Of a stretch of 64,000 bases of DNA, positions 50,167 to 58,828 are shown piece after piece. Source of the stretch: Lewinellaceae bacterium. GTDB taxonomy: Bacteria > Bacteroidota > Bacteroidia > Chitinophagales > Saprospiraceae. Made by a program: the position numbers and the translations under genes. Numbering within the stretch: position 1 is the first letter of the stretch; every line of letters starts with the position of its first letter. The stretch spans positions 255,987 to 319,986 of the forward strand of contig JACJYD010000004.1 in assembly GCA_020636275.1 (NCBI GenBank), written 5' to 3'. The notes beneath the pieces are model-generated. The model worked only from the letters and a program-made list of their open reading frames with translations. It was not told the DNA's origin and searched no databases.

Positions 50167-51523
50167 ATTCTTCAGTATATTTCGTATTACGGTTTAGGTG
50201 TAAAATAACGAAATCATGTTCAGGAGGATTAATAAAATCAATTATTTGATCCATCAAGCGAATAAATCCTCGATCAATGCAACTCAAACAGGTTTGGGGA
50301 AGCTGAGGCCTTGAGATAGGGTAGGTAGAAAAACTATCCTGCCAATCCTTCACCCACCTTTTACCATCATGGGATTCACTCAATGGTTCCATTTGCATTT
50401 TTTGTCCAATCCCATTGCCCCGGTACCGCCCACATAGTTGGGTTTTATAGCCATTTTCCGGGGTCGGTTCAATAATGGTTTTAAAAGAGGATTGCCAGCA
50501 TGTACTCGCTGAAAAATCCTTTTTCGAAGGATTAAGATCTTCTTCCGGGATTGTTCTCCATGGGGCAAAAACCCTGAATTGGTCAGTGTCAAGTTCTCTT
50601 ACCCTCTGAAGAAGTTCTTCCAATTCTATCAGTTGAATATTGGTAAAAAACGGCCTAAGCGTTGCAGGGCCAAGCACGCGCCTTACGGAAAAATGATTTA
50701 TCCCTGAATCGCGGGCACGAATGGCGCAGTCGAGGACCTCTTTAAAGTTCAGGTGACTAATTAAGAAGGTGGATCCAATGGGTAAGCTCGGGTTATTTTG
50801 CCTCAGCCAACCTGCAAAGGATTCGATTTGTTGGAAAAGGGTTGATACCCTGGATTTATTTCCATGGAATAATTGTCTGGTTTCATCCTTTGCTGCATTG
50901 AGGGACACCCTCAAATAACAATTAGCAGCACCTATTCTTTCCAGATTTGTTGTTTGAATAGCATCCCCGGCAGTTAGAATTGTCGTTTTAAGGCCAAGCT
51001 GGTGAGCCAATTCCGGCAAAAATCCATTTCTCACATCCGGATGTGAAAGGGGGTCCCCTCCCCCGTCAAAACGAAGGATTCGTCCTCCATTCCTCGAAAA
51101 GACTTGAATCAAATCCACCATGGTTTCCGTTGGAATATGCGCTTTCGGCGCCAAAGATCTATAGGAAGCACTGAAACAATGCCCTCCGCAATCTTTTGAA
51201 AAACAGAGATTTGTAGGATCCAATTCAAGTGTCATGGGGGCATTAGGACGTTGGAGCTTAGGCTGGAAGTGTTTTAGAACATGAACCAGGTCTTCGGTGG
51301 ATCCAGGCACTAATTCTCCTGCATGTGCAGGAATTATTTTCGTTTTAAGGTCATCTCTGATTACGAGGTAATGGTTATACCGACCGAATCGTTCCCAAGG
51401 GCTTCCAAAGATCAATACGCCAGGAACGTCAATACTTTGGTGAGCCAAAGAAAGGTGAGCAATGCCCATGCGATTGGTTGCTTCAACTTTCCAGGAACGC
51501 AATTTTTCTTGGGGAGACTCCAT
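50165..51523 (-). CDS. radical-SAM-like protein with CX4CX3C cluster and Cys-rich C-terminus
   Basis: This is a 452-aa protein. A ~100-residue N-terminal domain precedes TLELDPTNLCFSKDCGGHCF, at the position where radical SAM enzymes carry their [4Fe-4S] cysteines; the spacing is CX4CX3C, not CX3CX2C. ILRFDGGGDPLSHPDV is the SAM-binding GGEP-type motif, and LRVSLNAAKDETRQLFHG is the following strand. The C-terminal third has further Cys (STCWQSS, QLCGRYRGNG, QTCLSC), compatible with a SPASM-like auxiliary cluster. It begins with a good ribosome site (AAAGGAATTGA). It may modify a peptide, nucleotide or small molecule; the target is unknown. It sits in AT-rich DNA with the TPR-type and HAD-Nudix genes. 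Confidence 0.72.
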   Translation of the reverse strand: MESPQEKLRSWKVEATNRMGIAHLSLAHQSIDVPGVLIFGSPWERFGRYNHYLVIRDDLKTKIIPAHAGELVPGSTEDLVHVLKHFQPKLQRPNAPMTLELDPTNLCFSKDCGGHCFSASYRSLAPKAHIPTETMVDLIQVFSRNGGRILRFDGGGDPLSHPDVRNGFLPELAHQLGLKTTILTAGDAIQTTNLERIGAANCYLRVSLNAAKDETRQLFHGNKSRVSTLFQQIESFAGWLRQNNPSLPIGSTFLISHLNFKEVLDCAIRARDSGINHFSVRRVLGPATLRPFFTNIQLIELEELLQRVRELDTDQFRVFAPWRTIPEEDLNPSKKDFSASTCWQSSFKTIIEPTPENGYKTQLCGRYRGNGIGQKMQMEPLSESHDGKRWVKDWQDSFSTYPISRPQLPQTCLSCIDRGFIRLMDQIIDFINPPEHDFVILHLNRNTKYTEE

Positions 51524-51630
51524 TCAATTCCTTTATTTTTAAACCGAAGTGTTAGGGGCTAGTGTGGTAGAGGGCATCAATTCGCTTTTTCTTTAATAGA
51601 ACCAATTCCGTAGTCACTCTTTCGAAACGA

Positions 51631-53811
51631 TCAATTAAGTGGGGTAAATATTTCGACATCCTGAAATTCACCTGCCTTTGGTTTCAAGAGTTCCATCCAG
51701 GGTTTGAATTGGAAGGATAATTGATATGGAGTGTCTCCAAGGTTCAGGCTTTCCTGAACTCCTTCAAGGAGTCTAAATAACTTATCTGCAATAATAGGCA
51801 CTCTATTCGATTTATAAATTTCTGAATAACAGGAAAGCACTTTCCCTAAAGAGTTCAGGCAATTTTGTAAATGCTCGGTCCGGTTCAATTCGGAGGTTTT
51901 GAAAAAATAAAAATAGCCAGAAGCCTCACAATACCTTCCACTCATGATCCCAAAAGGATTACGGTTCTCATTCCTTTCGCCTCCATACGCTCTTACCGCA
52001 TCTTTAAGAAGGGACTCCATAAAGACCTCGTTAATTTTTTTGTCCGCATTTAATTCCTGTTCTAAAATTCTGGTAAATGCTGAAAAGCCAAAATATCGCC
52101 CTCTGTAATGCGTTTCTCCTTTTTTATTCTGATTCCTTTCGTATTCATTGTAAAAATCATCCGCCATTTGTTTTGCCTTTAGTGCCTCTTTAAGAGATGA
52201 TTTAGCGGTCAGTAAATCGTTGGTCCTTAATTTCAGCCATCCGTCTTCAAGATGTGTTATTCCTCGCCAGGCCCACGAATCGGCAATATCAATGTTGAAT
52301 TTTTCTTTCGAGGAGCTGTTTAAAACTTTTTTAAATAATTCAGTGGAAGAAAAAAAGGAGGATTGAGCAAGCGTGTAATTTTTTAATCGCAAATGAGAGA
52401 TTCCTTTTGCAATATTAATAGATGCTTTTATATGGTCAGGCGTGTTCTCAATAAATGATTCACTTGCATCAATCGTTTCCAACGACCTTTTATAGTCCCC
52501 CAGTTTATTAAAGGTTTGAATATAATGATAAAGGTAGGACACGGGGATAAATTCGTCAGCCCATCCATTTGCATATCTCCCAATACCGATTTCAAAAAAC
52601 TTAAGGGCTGACTCATATAATCCCAGGTTGTATAGTTTGTCAGCCGCATCCAAATAATTTTCGCTGCTAAATAGCGGAGATCGGGCGTAATTCCTCATAC
52701 CTCCTTCAACTCGTTCCGGATTTAGCAATTCGGTTTCATCGTGAATGATATAGAAGTTATCCTCTCCCAAAAGGGGGCTCTGTTCATTCTGTACGATAAG
52801 AAATTCAGTACGAAGGCTTTGTAAAAAGTCCTTTAAATCAATTTGGCCGCCAATGCGAACTCGAAAAAGCCGATTGTCGATTTGGGGCTTTTCAAGGGGG
52901 AATCCCCCCTCTTTTGCAGTCAATTCCTTCCAATAATACAAGTCCTCGCTCCCTTTTCGGGGGAGGTTTCTTTCAAATAACCAAACGGGAAGTCGTTCCT
53001 CTCCAAAATTCAGATTTGACGCTAATCTAAGTAAGGAAGTGAAAGCATGTTTTATTGCCCTGCGTATATGTCCAAGCTTGGGATCAAATCTTTCTCCACT
53101 TTGGCTTCTAATGATCTCACAAATGATCCTTTGGTCGTCGATATTGTCAATGATATCCCAAAATTCATTTTTTATACTTTCGATACTTCGAATTGCCAGG
53201 TCTTTGTGGCCCCTTACCAGATCCTCAAGATCTTCATAATTCAATATGTCTTGGGGAGGAATTATCCCGATTTTGAGCAACAAACTACTAACAATCAAAT
53301 GATAAGCTTCTCGCTCCTGAATCTTTTCATAGCTAGACTCCGGAATGAGTGCCTCTAATGTCCAAAGGATGTTGAGAATAAAAGGACTACTGAAATCAAA
53401 CAATTTTTTAATCCAGCTAATACTGTCATACTTGTCCTTTGCTTTCTCCCAAACCAGATTGATCTTTTGGAAAAGGTTCTCATCCTTCAGTAATTTGACC
53501 AGGCGAGAATCAATAAGGTCCTTGTGAATCTTATCCCTCACGAATGGATTTAGGTCGATGCTATTGGCATCAAGACTATCAACTATTGCAATGAGCCATT
53601 CGAATATCTTGTTCCGCTTTACTTCAAAATCTTCGTAAGTGATCTTTCCAGTCAAGCGATCTTCTTCTGCCCGGTGAAATGCGCCCTTAACTTCGAGAAT
53701 TTTGTTGTCAATATCTACCGAACAACTATGGGCCTCCACATAGTTTATCCCGGCTTTTATACTCTCAGTAGCTCTATTTTTGGCCTCCTTCCTGAAATCA
53801 TCAATTAACAT
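51631..53811 (-). CDS. TPR-type protein with an EAD11-like N-terminus
   Basis: This is a soluble, mostly helical protein of ~726 aa. Residues ~5-85 (KAGINYVEAHSCSVDIDNKIL, then AFHRAEEDRLTGKITYEDFEVKRNKIFEWLIAIVDSL) resemble effector-associated domain 11, a helical adaptor of bacterial conflict systems whose signature is R..R.G.IS.EEY..E.NRI...LL.L. A middle region (~100-380) is unassigned. The C-terminal half has TPR-like helix pairs (AADKLYNLGLYESALKFFEIGI, KASINIAKGISHLRLKNYTLAQSS). ATG 53811 is preferred over TTG 53874, leaving ~95 bases for divergent promoters shared with the HAD-Nudix gene. A sensor or scaffold role in a defence-type cassette is an inference. Confidence 0.6.
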   Translation of the reverse strand: MLIDDFRKEAKNRATESIKAGINYVEAHSCSVDIDNKILEVKGAFHRAEEDRLTGKITYEDFEVKRNKIFEWLIAIVDSLDANSIDLNPFVRDKIHKDLIDSRLVKLLKDENLFQKINLVWEKAKDKYDSISWIKKLFDFSSPFILNILWTLEALIPESSYEKIQEREAYHLIVSSLLLKIGIIPPQDILNYEDLEDLVRGHKDLAIRSIESIKNEFWDIIDNIDDQRIICEIIRSQSGERFDPKLGHIRRAIKHAFTSLLRLASNLNFGEERLPVWLFERNLPRKGSEDLYYWKELTAKEGGFPLEKPQIDNRLFRVRIGGQIDLKDFLQSLRTEFLIVQNEQSPLLGEDNFYIIHDETELLNPERVEGGMRNYARSPLFSSENYLDAADKLYNLGLYESALKFFEIGIGRYANGWADEFIPVSYLYHYIQTFNKLGDYKRSLETIDASESFIENTPDHIKASINIAKGISHLRLKNYTLAQSSFFSSTELFKKVLNSSSKEKFNIDIADSWAWRGITHLEDGWLKLRTNDLLTAKSSLKEALKAKQMADDFYNEYERNQNKKGETHYRGRYFGFSAFTRILEQELNADKKINEVFMESLLKDAVRAYGGERNENRNPFGIMSGRYCEASGYFYFFKTSELNRTEHLQNCLNSLGKVLSCYSEIYKSNRVPIIADKLFRLLEGVQESLNLGDTPYQLSFQFKPWMELLKPKAGEFQDVEIFTPLN

Positions 53812-53906
53812 TTGGGTAGAGTTTTTTGTATGCCACGAATGCAATAAATTGGCAGGTTTTGCTAATTTAGCCAATTGCGGTGAATATGCTGCAAAAAATA
53901 TTTCAT

Positions 53907-54983
53907 ATGAAAAGCTACCCGGTCTATTTACTTGACTTGGATGATACCTTGATAGGGAGTTTTGAACATGTGTCTACCGTAATTTACCCTAAGCTAGCAG
54001 ATAGTTTAGGTCTCCCAGCACCTGATAAAGAAAGTGTTCGAAAACATTGGGGAAAGGAATTAAGCCTTTCACTTTCGGAGATATTTAAAATTGAGCCAGA
54101 TGAAGGAACGATTGATTTACTTAGCCAATTGCATTTGGAGAACCCAACCCCTCCGATCAGCGGTAGCAAACGGATCCTTGAAACATTGAAAAAACACGGT
54201 AGATTTGTAGGGCTCTATACGGCTGCTCACCCAAAGATCATGGATCAATGCCTGGAGAATACTTTACAAATAAAAAGAGATTATTTTGATGCTGTGTTCA
54301 ACACATATGAGCAGGGTATTCCCAAACCAGCAAAAGAAATTATCGATTTTTTCTCAAGGTCCTTTTTTGAAAAAACAGGCAAACGTGTAAAAGGAAGCGA
54401 GATCCTTATTGTAGGCGATTCTCTAACGGATTTTTTTCTCTCAAAAATCTATCCAACAGATTTTTGCGCGGTTTTAAATGGAGCCCATTCCAAAAAGGAT
54501 TTTGTGGACAATGGCCTCGACACCCAATTTATTTTTCCTTCAATATCCGAAGCATTGACGGCCCCTACCGACCACGGCATAGTTGCCATTGTAAAAAATG
54601 AAAAAAATGAATTTCTCCTTATAAAGGAAGGTAGAGAGAATAATCCCTATTTTGGACATTGGTCTGGTCCTCATGGACGATGCCAGGCAGAGGATATACT
54701 TGAGGAAGAAACCGTGATCCGGGAAACGTTGGAAGAATGCGGGGTACTGGTAAAGCCTGTTCGAAAGTTATATACCCGGCCTGCTGACACAAAAATTAAA
54801 ACTGTTTCCTTCTGGGAAGCTGTACTGCAAGACCAAAGCTCTTCATCTTTTACCCTTTCCGAAGAAGTAAGCGAAATCGGGTGGATTCATTTAGAAAATA
54901 TAAAAAACGGAACCATTCCACTATACCCTGGAACCTTAGATTTTTTTGATCAATATGAAAATCTAATACCAACTATCTTCTGA
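53907..54983 (+). CDS. HAD-Nudix fusion protein
   Basis: This is a protein of ~358 aa with two enzymatic halves. Residues ~1-215 are a HAD hydrolase: motif I LLDLDDTLIG, motif II LYTAAHPK, motif III Lys in GIPKPAKE, and motif IV IVGDSLTDFF. Residues ~220-355 are a Nudix domain (GIVAIVKNEKNEFLLIKEG, GHWSGPHGRC, TVIRETLEECGVLV). The RExxEExG core is intact, but the upstream Gly/Glu of the Nudix box are shifted. The combination suggests clearance of a modified nucleotide or sugar-phosphate: diphosphate cleavage, then dephosphorylation. It is divergent from the EAD11-like gene. ATG 53907 gives a natural start; GTG 53880 is possible. Confidence 0.82.
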   Translation: MKSYPVYLLDLDDTLIGSFEHVSTVIYPKLADSLGLPAPDKESVRKHWGKELSLSLSEIFKIEPDEGTIDLLSQLHLENPTPPISGSKRILETLKKHGRFVGLYTAAHPKIMDQCLENTLQIKRDYFDAVFNTYEQGIPKPAKEIIDFFSRSFFEKTGKRVKGSEILIVGDSLTDFFLSKIYPTDFCAVLNGAHSKKDFVDNGLDTQFIFPSISEALTAPTDHGIVAIVKNEKNEFLLIKEGRENNPYFGHWSGPHGRCQAEDILEEETVIRETLEECGVLVKPVRKLYTRPADTKIKTVSFWEAVLQDQSSSSFTLSEEVSEIGWIHLENIKNGTIPLYPGTLDFFDQYENLIPTIF

Positions 54984-55035
54984 TTTTTGGTCCAAGAAGA
55001 AACAGCTCTCTTTCAAAAAATATAGTTTAATTAAA

Positions 55036-56625
55036 TTACTGGTCTTCTGGAACGTATTCCCAAAATTCAATTTTTCTACCTGTATAATTTCCCCCTGTAC
55101 CCATATAGCCCCTGTTACCAATGGAAAAGCCTACCCCACTATATCTAGCGTTCCCTGGATAGCCTTCCCGCTGCGTCCATAGGTGTGTATTGGGATCGTA
55201 CTCCCAGAAATCATTATAGAGAATTAAAGCATTATCGTACCCTGTTCCAATATAGCCTCTATCTCCTATGGAGAAACCGACCGCACTTTGTCTCAGGCCC
55301 CCTCCAAAGTCCGTCCACGGCGTCCATTGATATGTAGTTGGGTCATACTCCCAAAAATCTTTTAAGTAGCCATTCATGCCATACCCCGTTCCAATATAGC
55401 CTCTATCTCCTATGGAAAAACCGACCGCACTTTGTCTCAGGCCCCCTCCAAAGTCGGTTCGCGGAGTCCAAAGATCTGAAGTTGGGTCATACTCCCAGAA
55501 ATCTTTTAAATAGCCATTCATGCCATACCCCGTTCCAATATAGCCCATTCCACCTATGGAAAAACCGACCGCATCCGACCTGGCCTCCCCTTTAAAGTCC
55601 ATTTTCTGCATCCATTGATTTGCAGACGGGTCATACTCCCAAAAATCTTTTAAGACGCCATTCATGCCAGACCCCGTCCCAATATAGCCTCTGTCCTCTA
55701 TGGAAAAACCGACCGCACCAGATCTTGCCTCCCCTTTAAAGTCCATTTTCTGCATCCATTGATTTGCAGACGGGTCATACTCCCAAAAATCTTTTAAGAC
55801 GCCATCCGTGCTATAACCAGTCCCAATATAGCCTTTATCACCTATAGAAAAGGCTACCGCTCCCTCTATCGGGTGCCCTCCAAAGTCCGTCCGCCCAACC
55901 CATACGTCTTGAATTTTATGAATTACGTTGTCCCCATAAAAAAGCTTATTTCCGACAATTAGGAAGGGACGTAAGTAGGTTATCCCAGGTGAAAGTAACA
56001 GGTCACTGGAAAACTGGAAAGTAGAATCCTGCTCACTTATGCTTGATTCAGGGAAATATTCATCATCGTTCAAGATATCTGGATCCGGGTCTTCCCCCCA
56101 GGTAATGCCAAAAGACTCCAATGGCTGACCAGCCTTTAAGCCCTTAATAGTAGTATATATCCTTACCTGATAAACATTTTGCAAAAAAGGAATGATAGAG
56201 TCAATCTTCAGAATAGGGGAAATAGAATTCGTTGGAAATTGGCGAACTTCCCCATACCTGACTTCGTCTCCATATTCTAAAAAGGCCCGGTAATAATAGG
56301 TTTCTCCTGGCCCTAATCTATCGAGGTCACTTTCAAATGATTCATTCCCTATTTTGTATGAAAAGGATTTGATGCCCATATTATTTTCAATGGATGGTTG
56401 ATCGGTTTCCGATGACCAAACATGGCCATAAGCGTCAACAAACTCACCTTCAATAAGTCCGGAAATTTCCCCTTTTATCTTTCCCTTTGTTGGGTAAATG
56501 CCCGGCACAAAATCGCCGGTAATAACAAGAGGGAAGCTGCTTTTCCCAAGGTCCCATTTTTTACAGGAAACGAAAAGCAAAAATGCGACCGGAATTAGCT
56601 TATAAAAAACCTTGGCATTTTGCAT
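55036..56625 (-). CDS. Kelch-repeat lipoprotein 1
   Basis: This is a ~529-aa lipoprotein (signal peptide with lipobox FLLFVSC). Residues ~25-255 are two beta-sandwich domains of the type that describe 'GHVWSSETDQPSIENN'. The rest is six Kelch-type repeats of ~49 residues, each with AVGFSIG.RGYIGTG and LKDFWEYDP, which should close a six-bladed propeller. The nucleotide sequences of successive blades are nearly identical over long stretches. It lies 81 bases downstream of a paralogue and in the same orientation as a DUF4907 lipoprotein. It is a probable surface or periplasmic binding protein. M27 (56625) is preferred, as it heads the signal peptide. Confidence 0.88.
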   Translation of the reverse strand: MQNAKVFYKLIPVAFLLFVSCKKWDLGKSSFPLVITGDFVPGIYPTKGKIKGEISGLIEGEFVDAYGHVWSSETDQPSIENNMGIKSFSYKIGNESFESDLDRLGPGETYYYRAFLEYGDEVRYGEVRQFPTNSISPILKIDSIIPFLQNVYQVRIYTTIKGLKAGQPLESFGITWGEDPDPDILNDDEYFPESSISEQDSTFQFSSDLLLSPGITYLRPFLIVGNKLFYGDNVIHKIQDVWVGRTDFGGHPIEGAVAFSIGDKGYIGTGYSTDGVLKDFWEYDPSANQWMQKMDFKGEARSGAVGFSIEDRGYIGTGSGMNGVLKDFWEYDPSANQWMQKMDFKGEARSDAVGFSIGGMGYIGTGYGMNGYLKDFWEYDPTSDLWTPRTDFGGGLRQSAVGFSIGDRGYIGTGYGMNGYLKDFWEYDPTTYQWTPWTDFGGGLRQSAVGFSIGDRGYIGTGYDNALILYNDFWEYDPNTHLWTQREGYPGNARYSGVGFSIGNRGYMGTGGNYTGRKIEFWEYVPEDQ

Positions 56626-56706
56626 ATTTATTGATGTAGGTGAGAAAAAAGGCAGAAAAAAAGGTGCGCAATAAACCTTCCTAAAACGAAACAGGAATTG
56701 CAAGAT

Positions 56707-58269
56707 TTACGGGTCATACTCCCAAAAATCTGATAAGGAGTAAAAAAAATTCTCGCCGGTACCAATATAGCCTTTATTACCTATGGAAAATCCGACTGCA
56801 AAACGCCTGGGGCCTCCTCCAATGCCTTGACGCTGAATCCATTGATCTGTATTTGGGTCATACTCCCAAAAATCTGCCAAGAGGGATCCTGTCCCGATAT
56901 AGCCTTTATTACCTATGGAAAAACCGACCGCACCGGATCTTGCCTCCCCTTTAAAAGTATCTCGCTGGGTCCATTGGTCTGCAGACGGGTCATACTCCCA
57001 AAAATCTTTTAAGTCGCCATTCGTGCTGCTATAACCTGTCCCGATATAGCCTTTATTACCTATGGAAAAACCGACCGCACCGGATCTTGCCTCCCCTTCA
57101 AAGTCCTTAAGCTTTTTCCATTGGTCTACAGACGGATCATACTCCCAGAAATCTTTTAAGTAGTCGCCATTCGCGCTTATTCCAGTCCCGATATAGCCTT
57201 TATTACCTATGGAGAAGCCTACCGCATCGGATCTTGCCCCCCCTTCAAAAGTATCTCGCTGGATCCATTGGTCTGCAGACGGGTCATACTCCCAAAAATC
57301 TGTCAAATAATTATTATTGTATCCGGTTCCAATATAGCCTCTTTCCCCTATGGAAAAACCGACCGCCCTCCACCTGTGGCCCCCTCCAAAAGTGTCTCGC
57401 TGGGTCCATTGGTCTGCAGACGGATCATACTCCCAAAAATCTGACCCTGACCAGAAGGACGGGAAAGCTCCTGTCCCGATATAACCTCTATTCCCAATGG
57501 AAAAGCCTACCGCCCAAGTTCCCGAATTCCCTCCAAAAGTGTCTCGCTGGGTCCAGAACGCTAGATTACCGTCAAAAGGAAGAACCTCCTGGTCATAAAG
57601 GGTATCTTTTTCAAAATCCAAAGAAACAATTGCATATGCCCTCAGGTAGTGAACCACATTATTCTGAAGACTGTCAATCTTAGCTTTGAAGACTTCATTG
57701 TTGTACCGCGTTCCCAAATTAACAAACTGGTCTGAAAGGGTGGGTAGTGGGTTCGTAGTGGACCAGCAAAAGCCATGCTGAATGGCAAAATACCCCTTTT
57801 CCGTTCCAGATAACTTTCCGCTTGCCTCCAGATTGAAGCCATATTGGTAGCAAAAGCCTAGGGTTTGAACTTCTGCCAGACCCGAATGATATTGGAGGGT
57901 ATCGCTATACTGATATTCAGCTCCATCCACGGTAGCGTAAGCTCTCAACAAATAATCCCTATTGGGGTGTAATTTCAGGGTGTCAGAAAATATCGGGTCA
58001 TCCTCCTGGGTTCTTATCCCCAAAGACCGTTCTCCTTCATTGATATATTTAGTAGGTGGCACCTCCTGCGTCGTCCAAATAAACCCATGGTCCTGTACCT
58101 GAAGGGTGTTTAGCCCAATGACCCGCGCCGTGATGGCTATCGAATCGATCGAAAGAGTATCGATGGAGATAATTTCGACCTGAAGAAAATCCGCCTGCTT
58201 GAGCTGCCAGGGTTCGCAGGACAGAAAAACGGGGAACAGCAGCACTGATAGAATATGATTTCGATTCAA
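56707..58269 (-). CDS. Kelch-repeat lipoprotein 2
   Basis: This is a 520-aa paralogue of the next gene on this strand. The lipobox is FPVFLSC. A ~240-residue N-terminal part holds two beta-sandwich modules (HGFIWTTQEVPPTKYINEGERSLG; HGFCWSTTNPLPTLSDQFVNLG). Six Kelch blades follow (AVGFSIGNKGYIGTG .. DFWEYDPSADQW). The last blade ends at DFWEYDP, apparently the true end. The blades are closer to each other than typical propeller repeats, implying recent duplication or gene conversion. It probably forms an outer-membrane-anchored six-bladed propeller, with the DUF4907 lipoprotein encoded 80 bases upstream. Confidence 0.88.
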   Translation of the reverse strand: MNRNHILSVLLFPVFLSCEPWQLKQADFLQVEIISIDTLSIDSIAITARVIGLNTLQVQDHGFIWTTQEVPPTKYINEGERSLGIRTQEDDPIFSDTLKLHPNRDYLLRAYATVDGAEYQYSDTLQYHSGLAEVQTLGFCYQYGFNLEASGKLSGTEKGYFAIQHGFCWSTTNPLPTLSDQFVNLGTRYNNEVFKAKIDSLQNNVVHYLRAYAIVSLDFEKDTLYDQEVLPFDGNLAFWTQRDTFGGNSGTWAVGFSIGNRGYIGTGAFPSFWSGSDFWEYDPSADQWTQRDTFGGGHRWRAVGFSIGERGYIGTGYNNNYLTDFWEYDPSADQWIQRDTFEGGARSDAVGFSIGNKGYIGTGISANGDYLKDFWEYDPSVDQWKKLKDFEGEARSGAVGFSIGNKGYIGTGYSSTNGDLKDFWEYDPSADQWTQRDTFKGEARSGAVGFSIGNKGYIGTGSLLADFWEYDPNTDQWIQRQGIGGGPRRFAVGFSIGNKGYIGTGENFFYSLSDFWEYDP

Positions 58270-58349
58270 TAATTGTAAAATTTTAAAAATTTCTTAAATC
58301 CTTTATTTTTCAAAATAAAAGTAAGAATTATTTTTAATATGGGATGTAC

Positions 58350-58730
58350 CTAATTTTCCATAGTCACAGATCGCACCTCTTCCTGGGTCACCGAAGGAGG
58401 CATAATGCCCTTTCGGATCTTTTCCTCAACGATGGCAGCCACCTGCTGGGCCTGGGTTTCGGTTTTGAAGCCTATCTTCCCGCCAACGGCCGGCTGGTGA
58501 GGTTGGTGGATGTAACGCTTCTCATTGAGGTAGACATCGTATCCCCAACTTTGGTCCTCGTTCTGGAAGGTTTGGATCCGGATATTTGGAGGAGTCGCTA
58601 CCTGGGAGGAATCGATAGCAGATGGAGCTTCACGTGGCAATGTTTCAGGGGAATGGCTTGACGATTCATTACCACACGAGGGTAAAAAAGCTGAAAAAAT
58701 AATGCATAATAGAAAGGGGTAAAATTTCAT
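58350..58730 (-). CDS. DUF4907-type lipoprotein
   Basis: This is a 126-aa lipoprotein (MKFYPFLLCIIFSAFLPSC). After a Ser/Pro-rich spacer comes WGYDVYLNEKRYIHQPHQPAVGG, then KIGFKTETQAQQVAAIVEEKIRKG. I recognise this as the short DUF4907 domain, which in Bacteroidota tends to be encoded beside Kelch-repeat proteins, as it is here. It would be the first gene of a DUF4907-Kelch-Kelch set on this strand. The function is unknown. M19 (58730) is preferred because it heads the signal peptide. Confidence 0.7.
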   Translation of the reverse strand: MKFYPFLLCIIFSAFLPSCGNESSSHSPETLPREAPSAIDSSQVATPPNIRIQTFQNEDQSWGYDVYLNEKRYIHQPHQPAVGGKIGFKTETQAQQVAAIVEEKIRKGIMPPSVTQEEVRSVTMEN

Positions 58731-58828
58731 ACGATTTTGAATTATGAGGTTTATGAGGTTTATAAACCTTCTAAACTTGATCAATTATCCACAAAACCTA
58801 TTGCGTTTGAGTATAATTTGGACAATTA

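Noticed and set aside
55100..57560. Regular ~150-base repeats as a possible non-coding repeat array
   Set aside because: The periodicity equals one Kelch blade and the frame is intact through both genes.
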